Source: an uncultured Flavobacteriales bacterium
GTDB taxonomy: Bacteria > Bacteroidota > Bacteroidia > Flavobacteriales > JBLHRE01
Length of the DNA stretch: 64,000 nt
Assembly: GCA_937139155.1 (NCBI GenBank)
Contig: CAKZPI010000013.1
Coordinates: forward strand, 62,001-126,000
Direction of reading: 5' to 3'
The notes under the pieces were generated by a model, which did not search any database, had not been told where the DNA came from, and saw nothing but the letters and a program-made list of their open reading frames with translations. Positions within the stretch are counted from its first letter, which is position 1, and each line of letters starts with the position of its first letter. This document shows, one piece after another, positions 16,681-24,808 of this stretch. Made by a program: the position numbers and the translations under genes.

Positions 16681-18113
16681 TGTGAATTGAATTTGAAGGT
16701 AAGGAATTTAGTACTGAACCAATAGGCCAAAACGGAGGCAATCAGTCCGAAAGCGATGGGGTCAAGACCATAGGGAAGGTCATCTGCCCATCGGGTTAAA
16801 ATCAGGGTTGAAAATCCGCCGATAACCATTGAAATTAATGCTGGCGTTTCCTTGGGCCTTTTCCCGTAAAGGGCCACCAAAAGAGGAACTAATAAGCCCG
16901 AAACCATGAAGGCATAACTATAGAGCATAAGATCCAAAACCTCGGTCATATACGAGGCTAGTGACAAGGCGAGAAAGCCCAATACTACGGTTACAACCTG
17001 TGATTTGAGCATATTGTTTTTTCCATTTTCTGGGAAGTACTTTTTAAATAGGTCGGTCATAATATTTCCTGAAGCCGCCATTAGGCAAGAATCAGCTGTG
17101 CTCATGATGGCTGAAAAATACGCGGCCATCATTATACCCATAAGCCCAACGGGAAGCACCGATCGCAATAAGAGGGGAAGTCCCATTTCTGCATCTATAT
17201 CACTTCCAGCCGGAAAGCCCAATTCTGCGAACATATTTTGCTGGAAGGCAACCTTGGCAAACATCCCCAGTAAAACCCCCATGAAGGCCATGATGGGCCA
17301 TTCAAATCCGCCGGCAATGAACCAAGCTTTTTTGGCTTCTTTGGCTGAGGAGGAAGCATAAATTCTCTGATAAAGGGTCATGCCCACAAACCAAATGGGC
17401 ACTATGGTAATTAGCCAATTAACCCCGTCTTGCCAAGTTAAGTTTGTGAAGGAGAAATACGCCTCGGGTAGGGTTTCCACTACCACATCCCAGCCCCCAA
17501 CCGCTTTAAGAGATAAAGGAATTCCGATTAAGATGAGTCCGCCCATAAGCAAGGCCCATTGAATGGTATCCGTATAGATTACCGCTTTGATTCCCCCCAT
17601 TCCGGTATAAACCACGGCCAAAACACCCATGATCCACAAGGAGGTATTTAAGCTTATGTCTGGAAAAGAAGCTGAAGCTAGTTTTGCCCCCGCCAACATT
17701 TGACTGGCTGTGAAACCAAGATAGCCAATGGCGGAAATTAAGCCTGCCGCCCAAGCCACCTTATTGCCGTAAATGGATCGAAATATTTGAGGGAAGGTGA
17801 GCAAGCGGCCGGTAAGCCCTAGTTCATGTACTTTTGGGATGAGAAAAACCGCGGCCAACCAAGCTCCGATTAATCCGGTGAAGAGCATCCAAGAACCCGA
17901 TAGGCCCATCAAGAAACCCAATCCGCCCAAACCAATGCTGAAGCCGCCGCCTACATCCGTGGCCACCACACTGAGACCAATGTGCCAAGCCGACATGTTT
18001 CTTCCGCCCACAAAATAATCATCTGCCGATGCATTGGAACGAAGGAAATAGTACCCAACGCCCAACATGGCCGCCATATACCCAATAAAAATACTGAGGT
18101 CAATAAAATGCAA
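16677..18113 (-). CDS. Sodium:solute symporter (SSS family)
   Basis: 478 residues with about 13 hydrophobic helices. Typical SSS features include DYFVGGRNMSAWHIGLSVVATDVGGG near the N-terminus and the TADSCLMAASGN sodium-site region in the middle. It imports a solute with Na+ (the family covers proline, pantothenate, sugars and others). Translation appears to start at TTG 18113 after an AGGAAA sequence. A -7 element TAGTTTTG lies at 18142-18149. It heads an operon with GNAT, amidohydrolase and two racemases, so an amino acid or N-acyl amino acid is the likely cargo. Confidence 0.88.
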   Translation of the reverse strand: MHFIDLSIFIGYMAAMLGVGYYFLRSNASADDYFVGGRNMSAWHIGLSVVATDVGGGFSIGLGGLGFLMGLSGSWMLFTGLIGAWLAAVFLIPKVHELGLTGRLLTFPQIFRSIYGNKVAWAAGLISAIGYLGFTASQMLAGAKLASASFPDISLNTSLWIMGVLAVVYTGMGGIKAVIYTDTIQWALLMGGLILIGIPLSLKAVGGWDVVVETLPEAYFSFTNLTWQDGVNWLITIVPIWFVGMTLYQRIYASSSAKEAKKAWFIAGGFEWPIMAFMGVLLGMFAKVAFQQNMFAELGFPAGSDIDAEMGLPLLLRSVLPVGLMGIMMAAYFSAIMSTADSCLMAASGNIMTDLFKKYFPENGKNNMLKSQVVTVVLGFLALSLASYMTEVLDLMLYSYAFMVSGLLVPLLVALYGKRPKETPALISMVIGGFSTLILTRWADDLPYGLDPIAFGLIASVLAYWFSTKFLTFKFNSQ

Positions 18114-18141
18114 TGAGATTTCCTATTGATTCATAGGCATG

Positions 18142-18149
18142 CAAAACTA
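18142..18149 (-). promoter_or_regulatory. -7 element of the symporter-racemase operon
   Basis: TAGTTTTG on the minus strand matches TAnnTTTG and ends 28 nt before the TTG start at 18113. It is the only promoter-like sequence seen before the five coupled genes. Confidence 0.45.
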
Positions 18150-18214
18150 AGGAAACCATCTGAAAACACCAAGAAATAAAGGGGTTTCCAAGTTTTAGCC
18201 CCACCTAAAAACCT

Positions 18215-18904
18215 CTAAAACAAGACATGTACCAACCAGTACAGAATAGGTGCAAGAACGAGTGCTGGCAGGAAGTTTAAGAGTTTGAGTTTGGTGATTT
18301 CAAGGAGGTTTAAGCCAATGCCTAAAATCAAGAAACCACCGGTTGCCGAGATTTCCTGAACCATGGGTTTGGAGATGTGGTTTTCCAAAAGCTGGGCGGT
18401 CCAGGTGATGCTTGATTGAAAAATCAACAAGGGGATGGCCGAGATTAAAATTCCAGGGCCCATACCTGCCGCCAATACAATGCTTGAGAATCCGTCTAGA
18501 ACCGACTTGGTATACAGCACCTCCCGGCTTCCTGTTAAGCCTTCTTCCATGGCGCCTAAAATGGTCATGGAACCCATGCAATAGAGCACAAAAGCTGTGA
18601 TTAAGGCGTTTGAAAAGCCTGAGTTCTTTCCTTCTTTAGAAAACCGGTCAAGCCAAATACCAAATCCCTCTTCAAGCTTTAATCCGTGGCCTAAGATGGC
18701 CCCCAATACCAAAGCAAAGATTTGGACCAAAACCGCCTCTGCTGCAAGGGCCATTTGCACCCCCAAAACAATGGTGAACAGGCCTATGGCCTGGAAAACA
18801 ATTTTTCGCATATGATCCGGAATCAGGTTTCGGAAACCCAATCCAATCAATCCGCCAAGGACAACCGCCCCGGCATTTACCAAGGTACCTATAGGTAAAT
18901 TCAT
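18215..18904 (-). CDS. DUF554-family membrane protein (YqgA/YdfK-like)
   Basis: 229 residues, strongly hydrophobic with about six or seven helices. The N-terminal MNLPIGTLVNAGAVVLGGLIGLG and the DGFSSIVLAAGMGPGIL loop are characteristic of DUF554. Function is unknown; the family has been suggested to be a transporter. It is monocistronic. Its -7 element TATATTTG (18909-18916) is only 4 nt from the ATG. Confidence 0.88.
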   Translation of the reverse strand: MNLPIGTLVNAGAVVLGGLIGLGFRNLIPDHMRKIVFQAIGLFTIVLGVQMALAAEAVLVQIFALVLGAILGHGLKLEEGFGIWLDRFSKEGKNSGFSNALITAFVLYCMGSMTILGAMEEGLTGSREVLYTKSVLDGFSSIVLAAGMGPGILISAIPLLIFQSSITWTAQLLENHISKPMVQEISATGGFLILGIGLNLLEITKLKLLNFLPALVLAPILYWLVHVLF

Positions 18905-18908
18905 GGCT

Positions 18909-18916
18909 CAAATATA
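18909..18916 (-). promoter_or_regulatory. -7 element 4 nt before the DUF554 start codon
   Basis: TATATTTG followed by AGCC and ATG on the minus strand. If used as a promoter, the mRNA starts at the initiation codon. Confidence 0.5.
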
Positions 18917-18975
18917 GAATCTTCGGGCAGAGCTAATTCCAGGCCTACCAAATCCATCCAAAATTCGGGAAACCT

Positions 18976-20220
18976 TTAGGCTTTTTTCAACTCAATCACA
19001 GTAATTTCCGGCCAGATGCCCACCCTTCCGGGGAAGGCCAAGAATCCAAAGCCTCTGTTAACATAGAGGTATTGTCCGGCTTTTTCATAAAGCCCCGCCC
19101 ATTTGGGGTATTTATACTTCACCGGACTCCATTTAAAGCCTGGAATTTCAATCCCGAATTGCATTCCATGGGTATGACCAGAGAGGGTGAGGTGGACTTT
19201 TTTGGGATGTTCTACCACCTGCTCATCGTAATGGGAAGGGTCATGGCTGAGAAGGACCCTGAAATCTTGCGTGTCTTTTAAGGCCTTGTTTAGATCGCCG
19301 TATTGAACAAAGGGTGGTTTTCCCCAGTTTTCAACCCCGGCCAGGGAAATCTCCTCTTCTCCTTTTTTAAGCTCCACCGACTGATTCAATAAGAGGTTAA
19401 AGCCCATGGCTCGATGGTGTTCTTTAAGGGCGTCAAGGTTCTGGATTTTGGCATCTTCGCTGCCCCATTCAATATAATCTCCGTAATCATGGTTCCCGAG
19501 GATGCTAAACTTCCCCATGGGGGCTTGGAGCTTTGAAAAAACATCTAGGTAGGGTTCAATTTCATCGGCTGTATTGTTTACGAGATCTCCCGTAAAAACA
19601 ATCACATCGCCCTTTTGTTCATTGATGAGGTCAATTCCGTATTCCACCTTCGTGATGTTGTCAAAAGACCCCGAGTGCACATCGGAGATTTGAACAATTT
19701 TGAATCCATCAAATGCTTCTGGAAGGTCATCAAAGGCCAAGGTTTCCTTTCTAACGGTGTAATTATACTTCCCCCAAGTAATGCCGTACAAGATGTTTAA
19801 AAAAGGAATGGCGGCGGCCCCTAAAGCCACTTGCGAAAGGAATTTCCTTCGAGAGGAGAGGTCGATTTCAATGGGTTCATGGGTGAAAATTTTCGAAACC
19901 CAGAGCACCAAGCTCCTTCCCAAACGATAGAAGTCCTCCCCAATTAAAAACATGATGGTAACCATTTGGGGAACAATAAGCAGGATCATAAAGCCCACCC
20001 AAGGCATCCAGAAAGAAGAATGAGAATTGGGTTTTAATTGCACCATGACCACCCAGAACCAGCCAATCAATGCCGCTTCTATGGCCCAAAAGCCAATACG
20101 AACCAATTGCCTCCATGGGCTGTTAAGGTCTTGGCTAGCCGTTCGAACGGCCTGATAAGCGTAAACAGCCAGAATCAGGAAAAAGGCCGTAGCCAGAATA
20201 GGGACCATAATGTTTCTCAT
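18976..20220 (-). CDS. Membrane-anchored calcineurin-like metallophosphoesterase
   Basis: 414 residues. Three to four hydrophobic helices (within residues 1-105 and around 130-150) anchor a phosphoesterase domain. Metal motifs are QISDVHSG, FTGDLVNN, LGNHDYGD and SGHTHGMQ, a complete set. The layout resembles YkuE/YaeI-type enzymes with an N-terminal membrane region. A twin-arginine-like SSRRKFLSQVALGA appears before the domain. Substrate unknown, possibly UDP-sugars or lipids. Confidence 0.88.
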   Translation of the reverse strand: MRNIMVPILATAFFLILAVYAYQAVRTASQDLNSPWRQLVRIGFWAIEAALIGWFWVVMVQLKPNSHSSFWMPWVGFMILLIVPQMVTIMFLIGEDFYRLGRSLVLWVSKIFTHEPIEIDLSSRRKFLSQVALGAAAIPFLNILYGITWGKYNYTVRKETLAFDDLPEAFDGFKIVQISDVHSGSFDNITKVEYGIDLINEQKGDVIVFTGDLVNNTADEIEPYLDVFSKLQAPMGKFSILGNHDYGDYIEWGSEDAKIQNLDALKEHHRAMGFNLLLNQSVELKKGEEEISLAGVENWGKPPFVQYGDLNKALKDTQDFRVLLSHDPSHYDEQVVEHPKKVHLTLSGHTHGMQFGIEIPGFKWSPVKYKYPKWAGLYEKAGQYLYVNRGFGFLAFPGRVGIWPEITVIELKKA

Positions 20221-20234
20221 ACCACCAATGCATT

Positions 20235-20267
20235 AAAAAACCCCTTCAACAAATGCTGAAAGGGTTT
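20235..20267 (-). terminator. Terminator after the exbB-exbD operon
   Basis: On the minus strand AAACCCTTTCA pairs with TGAAGGGGTTT across a short loop, with one G-U pair, and is followed by TTTTTT. It lies about 30 nt beyond the last ExbD stop codon. Confidence 0.75.
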
Positions 20268-20295
20268 CAAAAATAAGTTTTCCGGAAAAGTCTGA

Positions 20296-20769
20296 TCAAT
20301 CAAGAACAGAACCTTTTCGGGTCGAATAATTTATTTTGAAGGCTTGAGCCTTTCTTAGCTCTTGTTTGATGTCCGTAATGATACCCATTTTCACGTCTAC
20401 ATCTGCTTTGATGGATGTGGTCATAAGCGGAACTTCTTCCTCAGACCTTGCATCTCTCTCGGCGGCAATGAAAGACTGAATTTCAGAAACCGATGCAAAG
20501 GCATCGTTAAGCTGAATTCTGGGTTCCGAACCGAAGGTAGCTTGGTATTTATCTTTGGGTTTACCTACGTAGATGTAGCTAACCAAGGATTTTCTTTCAA
20601 GCTTTTGAATTTCGGTTGCCTCGGGCACTTTAACTTGTATTAGCATGTCAGTTTCTCTCATCACGGTGGTAACCATGAAGAAGAAAAGCAGCATGAATAC
20701 GATGTCAGGCAAGGAAGCCGTTGAAATTCCCGGGGTATCCCCCTTCTTCTTTTTTACAAACTTTGACAT
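20296..20769 (-). CDS. exbD: ExbD/TolR-family biopolymer transport protein (second)
   Basis: 157 residues. A short basic N-terminus, one membrane helix (ASLPDIVFMLLFFFMVTTVM) containing the proton-relay Asp, and a periplasmic domain. With ExbB it converts the proton gradient into mechanical energy for TonB or a related partner. It is 2 nt downstream of the first ExbD, the usual Bacteroidota pairing of two different ExbD proteins. Confidence 0.92.
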   Translation of the reverse strand: MSKFVKKKKGDTPGISTASLPDIVFMLLFFFMVTTVMRETDMLIQVKVPEATEIQKLERKSLVSYIYVGKPKDKYQATFGSEPRIQLNDAFASVSEIQSFIAAERDARSEEEVPLMTTSIKADVDVKMGIITDIKQELRKAQAFKINYSTRKGSVLD

Positions 20770-20771
20770 AA

Positions 20772-21344
20772 TTATTCACCGGTTTCTTTCGGTTCTGCTT
20801 CGGAAATTTTCTGAGGATAAACCCCTCTAATTTCTTTTTGCAAAGCCGGCGTCAGTTCGTCGTATGATTTGCCATGCTTACGCTGGGCGAGTTCTTCTCT
20901 TAATTCATTGTAGGCGGCAGCGAGTTCATTTTGAACGGCCACATACATTTCATAGGAGGTACCTCTATCATTCTGCAAGGAGATAATGGCTTTATCAGGA
21001 TTGTCTGAAGAAGCGGGGTCTCTACGACCACGGCAATCTGTACAGGTTCCGTCACCATTATTATCTAAGAAATCCTTAGCCGATGATCTTAGGTTTTCCA
21101 AACTCATGGGCTCACCTTCCACCAATAATTGATCAAAAGCATTCACCAAAACGATGAATAGGTTTTTTTCTTTCAATTGAGGTGGGGTCTCTGGTAGGTC
21201 TTCAGGAATGGGAGGAAGTTTCCTCGCAAGCCCTGAATCCACATCCATGGTGGTAGTTACCAGAAAGAAGATGAGCAGCAAGAAGGCAATATCGGCCATC
21301 GAGCCGGCATTTATTTCAGGTACTCCTCTTTTTTTACGAGCCAT
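20772..21344 (-). CDS. exbD: ExbD/TolR-family biopolymer transport protein (first)
   Basis: 190 residues. MARKKRGVPEINAGSMADIAFLLLIFFLVTT gives the N-terminal basic tail and single helix with the proton-relay Asp. The periplasmic part is longer than in the second copy and contains an unusual CTDCRGRRD insertion with a CxxC pair (around residue 100), which could form a disulfide or bind metal. The two ExbD proteins probably form a heterodimer in the ExbB pentamer. Confidence 0.92.
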   Translation of the reverse strand: MARKKRGVPEINAGSMADIAFLLLIFFLVTTTMDVDSGLARKLPPIPEDLPETPPQLKEKNLFIVLVNAFDQLLVEGEPMSLENLRSSAKDFLDNNGDGTCTDCRGRRDPASSDNPDKAIISLQNDRGTSYEMYVAVQNELAAAYNELREELAQRKHGKSYDELTPALQKEIRGVYPQKISEAEPKETGE

Positions 21345-21346
21345 AA

Positions 21347-21784
21347 TTAGCGTTTGATTGCTTTAAACAATTCTCCTCCTAAGACAGCAAGAACTGTTCC
21401 AATACCCATGATATAGAAAGCGTAAAGCCCCATATCAGAGATTCTGGTCCAAGTTTCATTGGCCTTATCAGAGATTATAGTACCGTCAGAAAGAGCGTAA
21501 CCAATTCCGAAAATAGCCCCGAAAGCGATGAGAGCAATTAGAGCTCTTTTGCCTTTGTTGGGGTGGGTAATGAAATACCAAACGGAAAAGATCAGCATCA
21601 TAGCTGCGGGAACAATAAGCAGGATGTAGCTGAAAATCATATAAGGGTTCACCAGATTTTCCTGCAATTGTTCGCTGGTTTCAATGACTTCATCGCCATT
21701 GGCTAGAATCAGTATAAGGAAGATGACCCCTACAATAGAGAGGGCAGCTGCCACATACTTCGCGATATTTGCAACACTGTTCAT
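21347..21784 (-). CDS. Small four-helix membrane protein of the exb cluster
   Basis: 145 residues with four predicted membrane segments (about 8-28, 48-70, 80-98 and 120-140). I recognise no named domain. It is 5 nt after exbB and 2 nt before exbD, so it is very likely made with them and may be an accessory subunit of the energy-transducing complex. A protein of this kind at this position is often seen in related genomes, but its role is not established. Confidence 0.75.
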   Translation of the reverse strand: MNSVANIAKYVAAALSIVGVIFLILILANGDEVIETSEQLQENLVNPYMIFSYILLIVPAAMMLIFSVWYFITHPNKGKRALIALIAFGAIFGIGYALSDGTIISDKANETWTRISDMGLYAFYIMGIGTVLAVLGGELFKAIKR

Positions 21785-21789
21785 GGTGA

Positions 21790-22623
21790 TTATTTCTTAG
21801 TGATTTCAGACTTCACCAAAAGGTCAACCAAAGAGATGGAAGCGTCTTCCATGCTGTTTACAAGGTTGTCTACTTTAGATACAATATAGTTGTAGAAAAT
21901 CTGAAGAATGATTGCGGTAATCAAACCGAATACGGTGGTAAGAAGTGCAACTTTAATACCTCCTGCTACTAGAGAAGGAGAAATATCTCCTGCCGCTTCA
22001 ATAGCGTCGAAGGCCTCAATCATACCGATTACAGTACCCATGAAACCAAGCATTGGTGCCAAGGCAATGAAAAGGCTGATCCAGCTAACCCCTTTTTCAA
22101 GAAGTCCCATTTGCACAGAACCGTATGAAATGATTGATTTCTCAACGATTTCAATACCTTCTTCTGAACGGTCTAAACCTTGGTAGAAAATGCTGGCCAC
22201 AGGACCTGGAGTGTTTTTACAAACCTCCTTAGCAGCTTCAATACCTCCATTGTTCAAGGCGTGCTCAATTTTCTCAAGCAAGCGCTCAGTATTGGTGGTA
22301 GCCAAGTTTAAGTAGATGATCCGCTCAATACAAAGCGCAAGGCCTAGGATAAGTACCAAAAGTACAATACCCATAAAGGCAGGACCACCTTCAATAAATT
22401 TGGTTTTGATTGCGGTGTGGAAACCAACTTCTTCAGCTTCCTCAGTTGTTTCTTCTGGGGTAGCTGGAGTTTCCTCAGCCGCTGCCGGACTGGTTTCCTC
22501 AACGGTGTCTGCCGCCATTTCAGTGTTGGCAGTCGTGTCAATAGAGTCTTGAGCTGTACTGTACTGGACAGTACCTAAAACCAGGATTCCGGTTAATGCA
22601 AGAAGCGAAAGTACCTTTTTCAT
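21790..22623 (-). CDS. exbB: MotA/TolQ/ExbB proton channel family protein
   Basis: 277 residues. A signal-like N-terminal helix (LALTGILVLGTVQYSTAQ) is followed by a low-complexity linker rich in Glu, Thr, Ala and Pro (about residues 28-65). Three helices follow. WISLFIALAPMLGFMGTVIGMIEAF and GGIKVALLTTVFGL are the conserved second and third transmembrane segments. The proton-driven stator acts with the two ExbD proteins just downstream. Such clusters power TonB-dependent uptake (two TonB receptors occur in the window) or related outer-membrane processes. Confidence 0.93.
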   Translation of the reverse strand: MKKVLSLLALTGILVLGTVQYSTAQDSIDTTANTEMAADTVEETSPAAAEETPATPEETTEEAEEVGFHTAIKTKFIEGGPAFMGIVLLVLILGLALCIERIIYLNLATTNTERLLEKIEHALNNGGIEAAKEVCKNTPGPVASIFYQGLDRSEEGIEIVEKSIISYGSVQMGLLEKGVSWISLFIALAPMLGFMGTVIGMIEAFDAIEAAGDISPSLVAGGIKVALLTTVFGLITAIILQIFYNYIVSKVDNLVNSMEDASISLVDLLVKSEITKK

Positions 22624-22681
22624 CGCTATGATTCTTTGTTTAACTATTTAATTAGGGTCTAAATTTACTTATAAAGAACAG

Positions 22682-22768
22682 CGGAGAGGAAGGGATTCGA
22701 ACCCTCGATCCCGTCTCCGGGAAACACGCTTTCCAGGCGTGCGCCTTAAACCACTCGGCCACCTCTCC
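22682..22768 (-). tRNA. tRNA-Ser(GGA)
   Basis: The minus strand folds as a class II tRNA: acceptor GGAGAGG/CCTCTCC, D-arm with GAGTGGTTTAAGGC, anticodon loop CTGGAAA (anticodon GGA) on a CACGC/GCGTG stem, a long variable arm (CCCG-GAGA-CGGG), and a GGTTCGAATCC T-arm. The 3' CCA is not encoded (discriminator G is followed by CTG), so it must be added by a nucleotidyltransferase. Confidence 0.97.
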
Positions 22769-22860
22769 TTTTAATCATCCATCGGCATGGCCTCAGCCAA
22801 GCGATTTTAAGGCCGGCAAAGTACAAAAAATAATAAACCCCGAAAGGCCTATTCTTATTC

Positions 22861-23892
22861 TTAACCTTGGCTTAATTCACCCCGAAGGGAACGCTCATAG
22901 GCATCCTGAAGGTTTGGAAACCGTTCTGGATTTCCTAGCACAAACATGAGCTTTGTTAAGGAAGATTCAAAACTCATGTCTCCGGCAGACCAAATACCCA
23001 TTTCCTTAAGCCTACGGCTGGTTTCGTACCTACCCATGTCTACTCCTCCTCCTGTGCATTGGCTTTTATTTACCAGGATTTTCCCTGTGTTTTGAGCCTT
23101 TTCCAATAGGTTTAAAAACCATTTTTCGGTGGGGGCATTTCCGGCTCCATAGGTTTCTAAAATCACAGCTCTAAGTGAATTCCCTCCCAAAACTTGCTCT
23201 AGCCATTCTTCTTGAATTCCCGGAAAAACCTTCACAACCCCAACCCTAGGGTCAATCTCTGGAAGGAATTCAAAAGGCTCCTCAGGATGGGTTTGAATGT
23301 ATGCCTCCTTGAATTTTATCCGAATCCCTGCACTGGCTAAGGAGGGATAATTTTCAGACCGGAAGGCTTCAAACTGCTCTGAACTGGCCTTATGGGTTCG
23401 GTTTCCTCGATAAAGCTCGTCTTCAAAATACAGGCAAACCTCCGGAACCATTGCCCTTCCGCGCTCAGCGTAAGCCGCAATCTCAACCGCCGTTACCAAA
23501 TTCTCTCGGGCATCCGTTCGGGTTAATCCAATGGGCAACTGTGATCCGGTGAAAACCACGGGTTTGCCCAAATTGGAAAGGCTAAAGCTCAAAGCCGAAG
23601 CAGAAAACGACATGGTATCCGTTCCGTGCAAAACCACAAATCCGTGGTAAGCATGATAGTTTTCAGAAATCACCTCGCCAATCCTCCTCCAATGGCTAGG
23701 CTGCATATTGCTTGAATCCAGCGGAGGATCAAAGGTGGACATGTCTAGATCACAGGCCACCTGACTCAATTCTGGGGCAAATTTTAATAAGCGATCCAAA
23801 TCAAAAGGCCTAAGGCTTCCCGTTTCCTCATCCTGAAACATGCCAATGGTGCCGCCGGTATAAACAATGAGTATGCGAGGCCTTGGATTCAT
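22861..23892 (-). CDS. ansA: Type I (cytoplasmic) L-asparaginase
   Basis: 343 residues. IVYTGGTIGM carries the first catalytic Thr, VLHGTDTMSFSASAL the second catalytic Thr-Asp, and a Lys-containing TGSQLP segment follows. There is no signal peptide, as expected of the low-affinity cytoplasmic enzyme. It hydrolyses asparagine to aspartate and ammonia. Start overlaps the TatD stop by 4 nt, so the two are co-translated. Confidence 0.93.
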   Translation of the reverse strand: MNPRPRILIVYTGGTIGMFQDEETGSLRPFDLDRLLKFAPELSQVACDLDMSTFDPPLDSSNMQPSHWRRIGEVISENYHAYHGFVVLHGTDTMSFSASALSFSLSNLGKPVVFTGSQLPIGLTRTDARENLVTAVEIAAYAERGRAMVPEVCLYFEDELYRGNRTHKASSEQFEAFRSENYPSLASAGIRIKFKEAYIQTHPEEPFEFLPEIDPRVGVVKVFPGIQEEWLEQVLGGNSLRAVILETYGAGNAPTEKWFLNLLEKAQNTGKILVNKSQCTGGGVDMGRYETSRRLKEMGIWSAGDMSFESSLTKLMFVLGNPERFPNLQDAYERSLRGELSQG

Positions 23893-24677
23893 AATTTGAA
23901 TAATTTATCCGCATTGCGGGAGGTAATTCGAGCCACTTGCTCTAAGGAAACGCCTTTGGCCTTTGCCAAGGTTTCTGCAATTAATAATACATGAGCCGGC
24001 TCATTTCTTTGTCCGAGGTGGGGGTGCGGACTTAAATACGGCGAGTCGGTTTCAAGCACCAACTTTTCCAAGGGCAGCTCCTTAACAACCTCCCTTAAAT
24101 TTGAATTCTTGAAGGTCAAGACTCCGCCAAGCCCCAGATGAAAACCCAAATCAATGGCTCTTTTGCCCTCTTCTACCCCACCGGTGAAGCAATGCAAAAC
24201 ACCCCTAAGCTTGGGGTCAAACTCTTCCTCTAAAACTTTCAACACTTCCTGAAAACTATCGCGAACATGTATAGAAACTGGTCTTTCTAAGCTTTTTGCC
24301 CATTGAAGCTGTTGCCGAAATGCCTGAACTTGAATGTCTAGAGTAGTAGCATCCCAGTAAAGATCGATGCCAATTTCACCGATTCCTGAAAAAGAACGGC
24401 CCTGAAGGATGTCCTTTTCATTTTCTTGGTATTCTTTGAGTTTGGATAAAACTTCTTCAAAATCCTCTTTAACTGAACAGGGATGAAGCCCAACCATTGG
24501 AATGCAATGTTGAGGGTGGGCATTGGCCAGATCCACCATGCTTTGGAAAGAATCCAGGTCAATATTGGGCATAATGATTTTCCGAACCCTATGGCTCATG
24601 GCCTCTTCAAGCATTTTTTCTCGGTCGTTTAAAAAGGCCTCATCGTAGATGTGGGCGTGGGTATCGTATAAAATCAT
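23889..24677 (-). CDS. TatD-family metal-dependent hydrolase (DNase)
   Basis: 262 residues. YDTHAHIYDEAF holds the HxH metal pair, GEIGIDLYWD the Glu, SIHVRDSF and HCFTGG further His residues, and LETDSPYLSPHP the final Asp. TatD proteins are metal-dependent phosphoesterases acting on DNA or as D-aminoacyl-tRNA-related enzymes in some reports. The first gene of the tatD-ansA pair, its -7 element TATTTTTG (24682-24689) lies 4 nt before the ATG. Confidence 0.92.
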   Translation of the reverse strand: MILYDTHAHIYDEAFLNDREKMLEEAMSHRVRKIIMPNIDLDSFQSMVDLANAHPQHCIPMVGLHPCSVKEDFEEVLSKLKEYQENEKDILQGRSFSGIGEIGIDLYWDATTLDIQVQAFRQQLQWAKSLERPVSIHVRDSFQEVLKVLEEEFDPKLRGVLHCFTGGVEEGKRAIDLGFHLGLGGVLTFKNSNLREVVKELPLEKLVLETDSPYLSPHPHLGQRNEPAHVLLIAETLAKAKGVSLEQVARITSRNADKLFKL

Positions 24678-24681
24678 CGGG

Positions 24682-24689
24682 CAAAAATA
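24682..24689 (-). promoter_or_regulatory. -7 element 4 nt before the tatD start codon
   Basis: TATTTTTG, then CCCG, then ATG on the minus strand; a leaderless arrangement. No -33 TTG at the normal spacing was found. Confidence 0.5.
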
Positions 24690-24751
24690 GGCTTCGAAGC
24701 GAAGGCTAAAAACTTTTTAGGATTAAAAAACGTTTCTGATTAAGTTGCATC

Positions 24752-24784
24752 TTGTTCCCTTTCAGGATTGAATGTTTATTTTTG
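24752..24784 (+). promoter_or_regulatory. Promoter of dxs (TTG-N22-TATTTTTG)
   Basis: TTG at 24752-24754 and TATTTTTG at 24777-24784 are 22 nt apart, within the accepted Bacteroidota spacing. The start codon at 24809 is 24 nt further on. A longer frame starting at 24752 would begin inside this promoter and is therefore not used. Confidence 0.6.
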
Positions 24785-24808
24785 TGCGTTCTAATTAATT
24801 CTCAGCCC

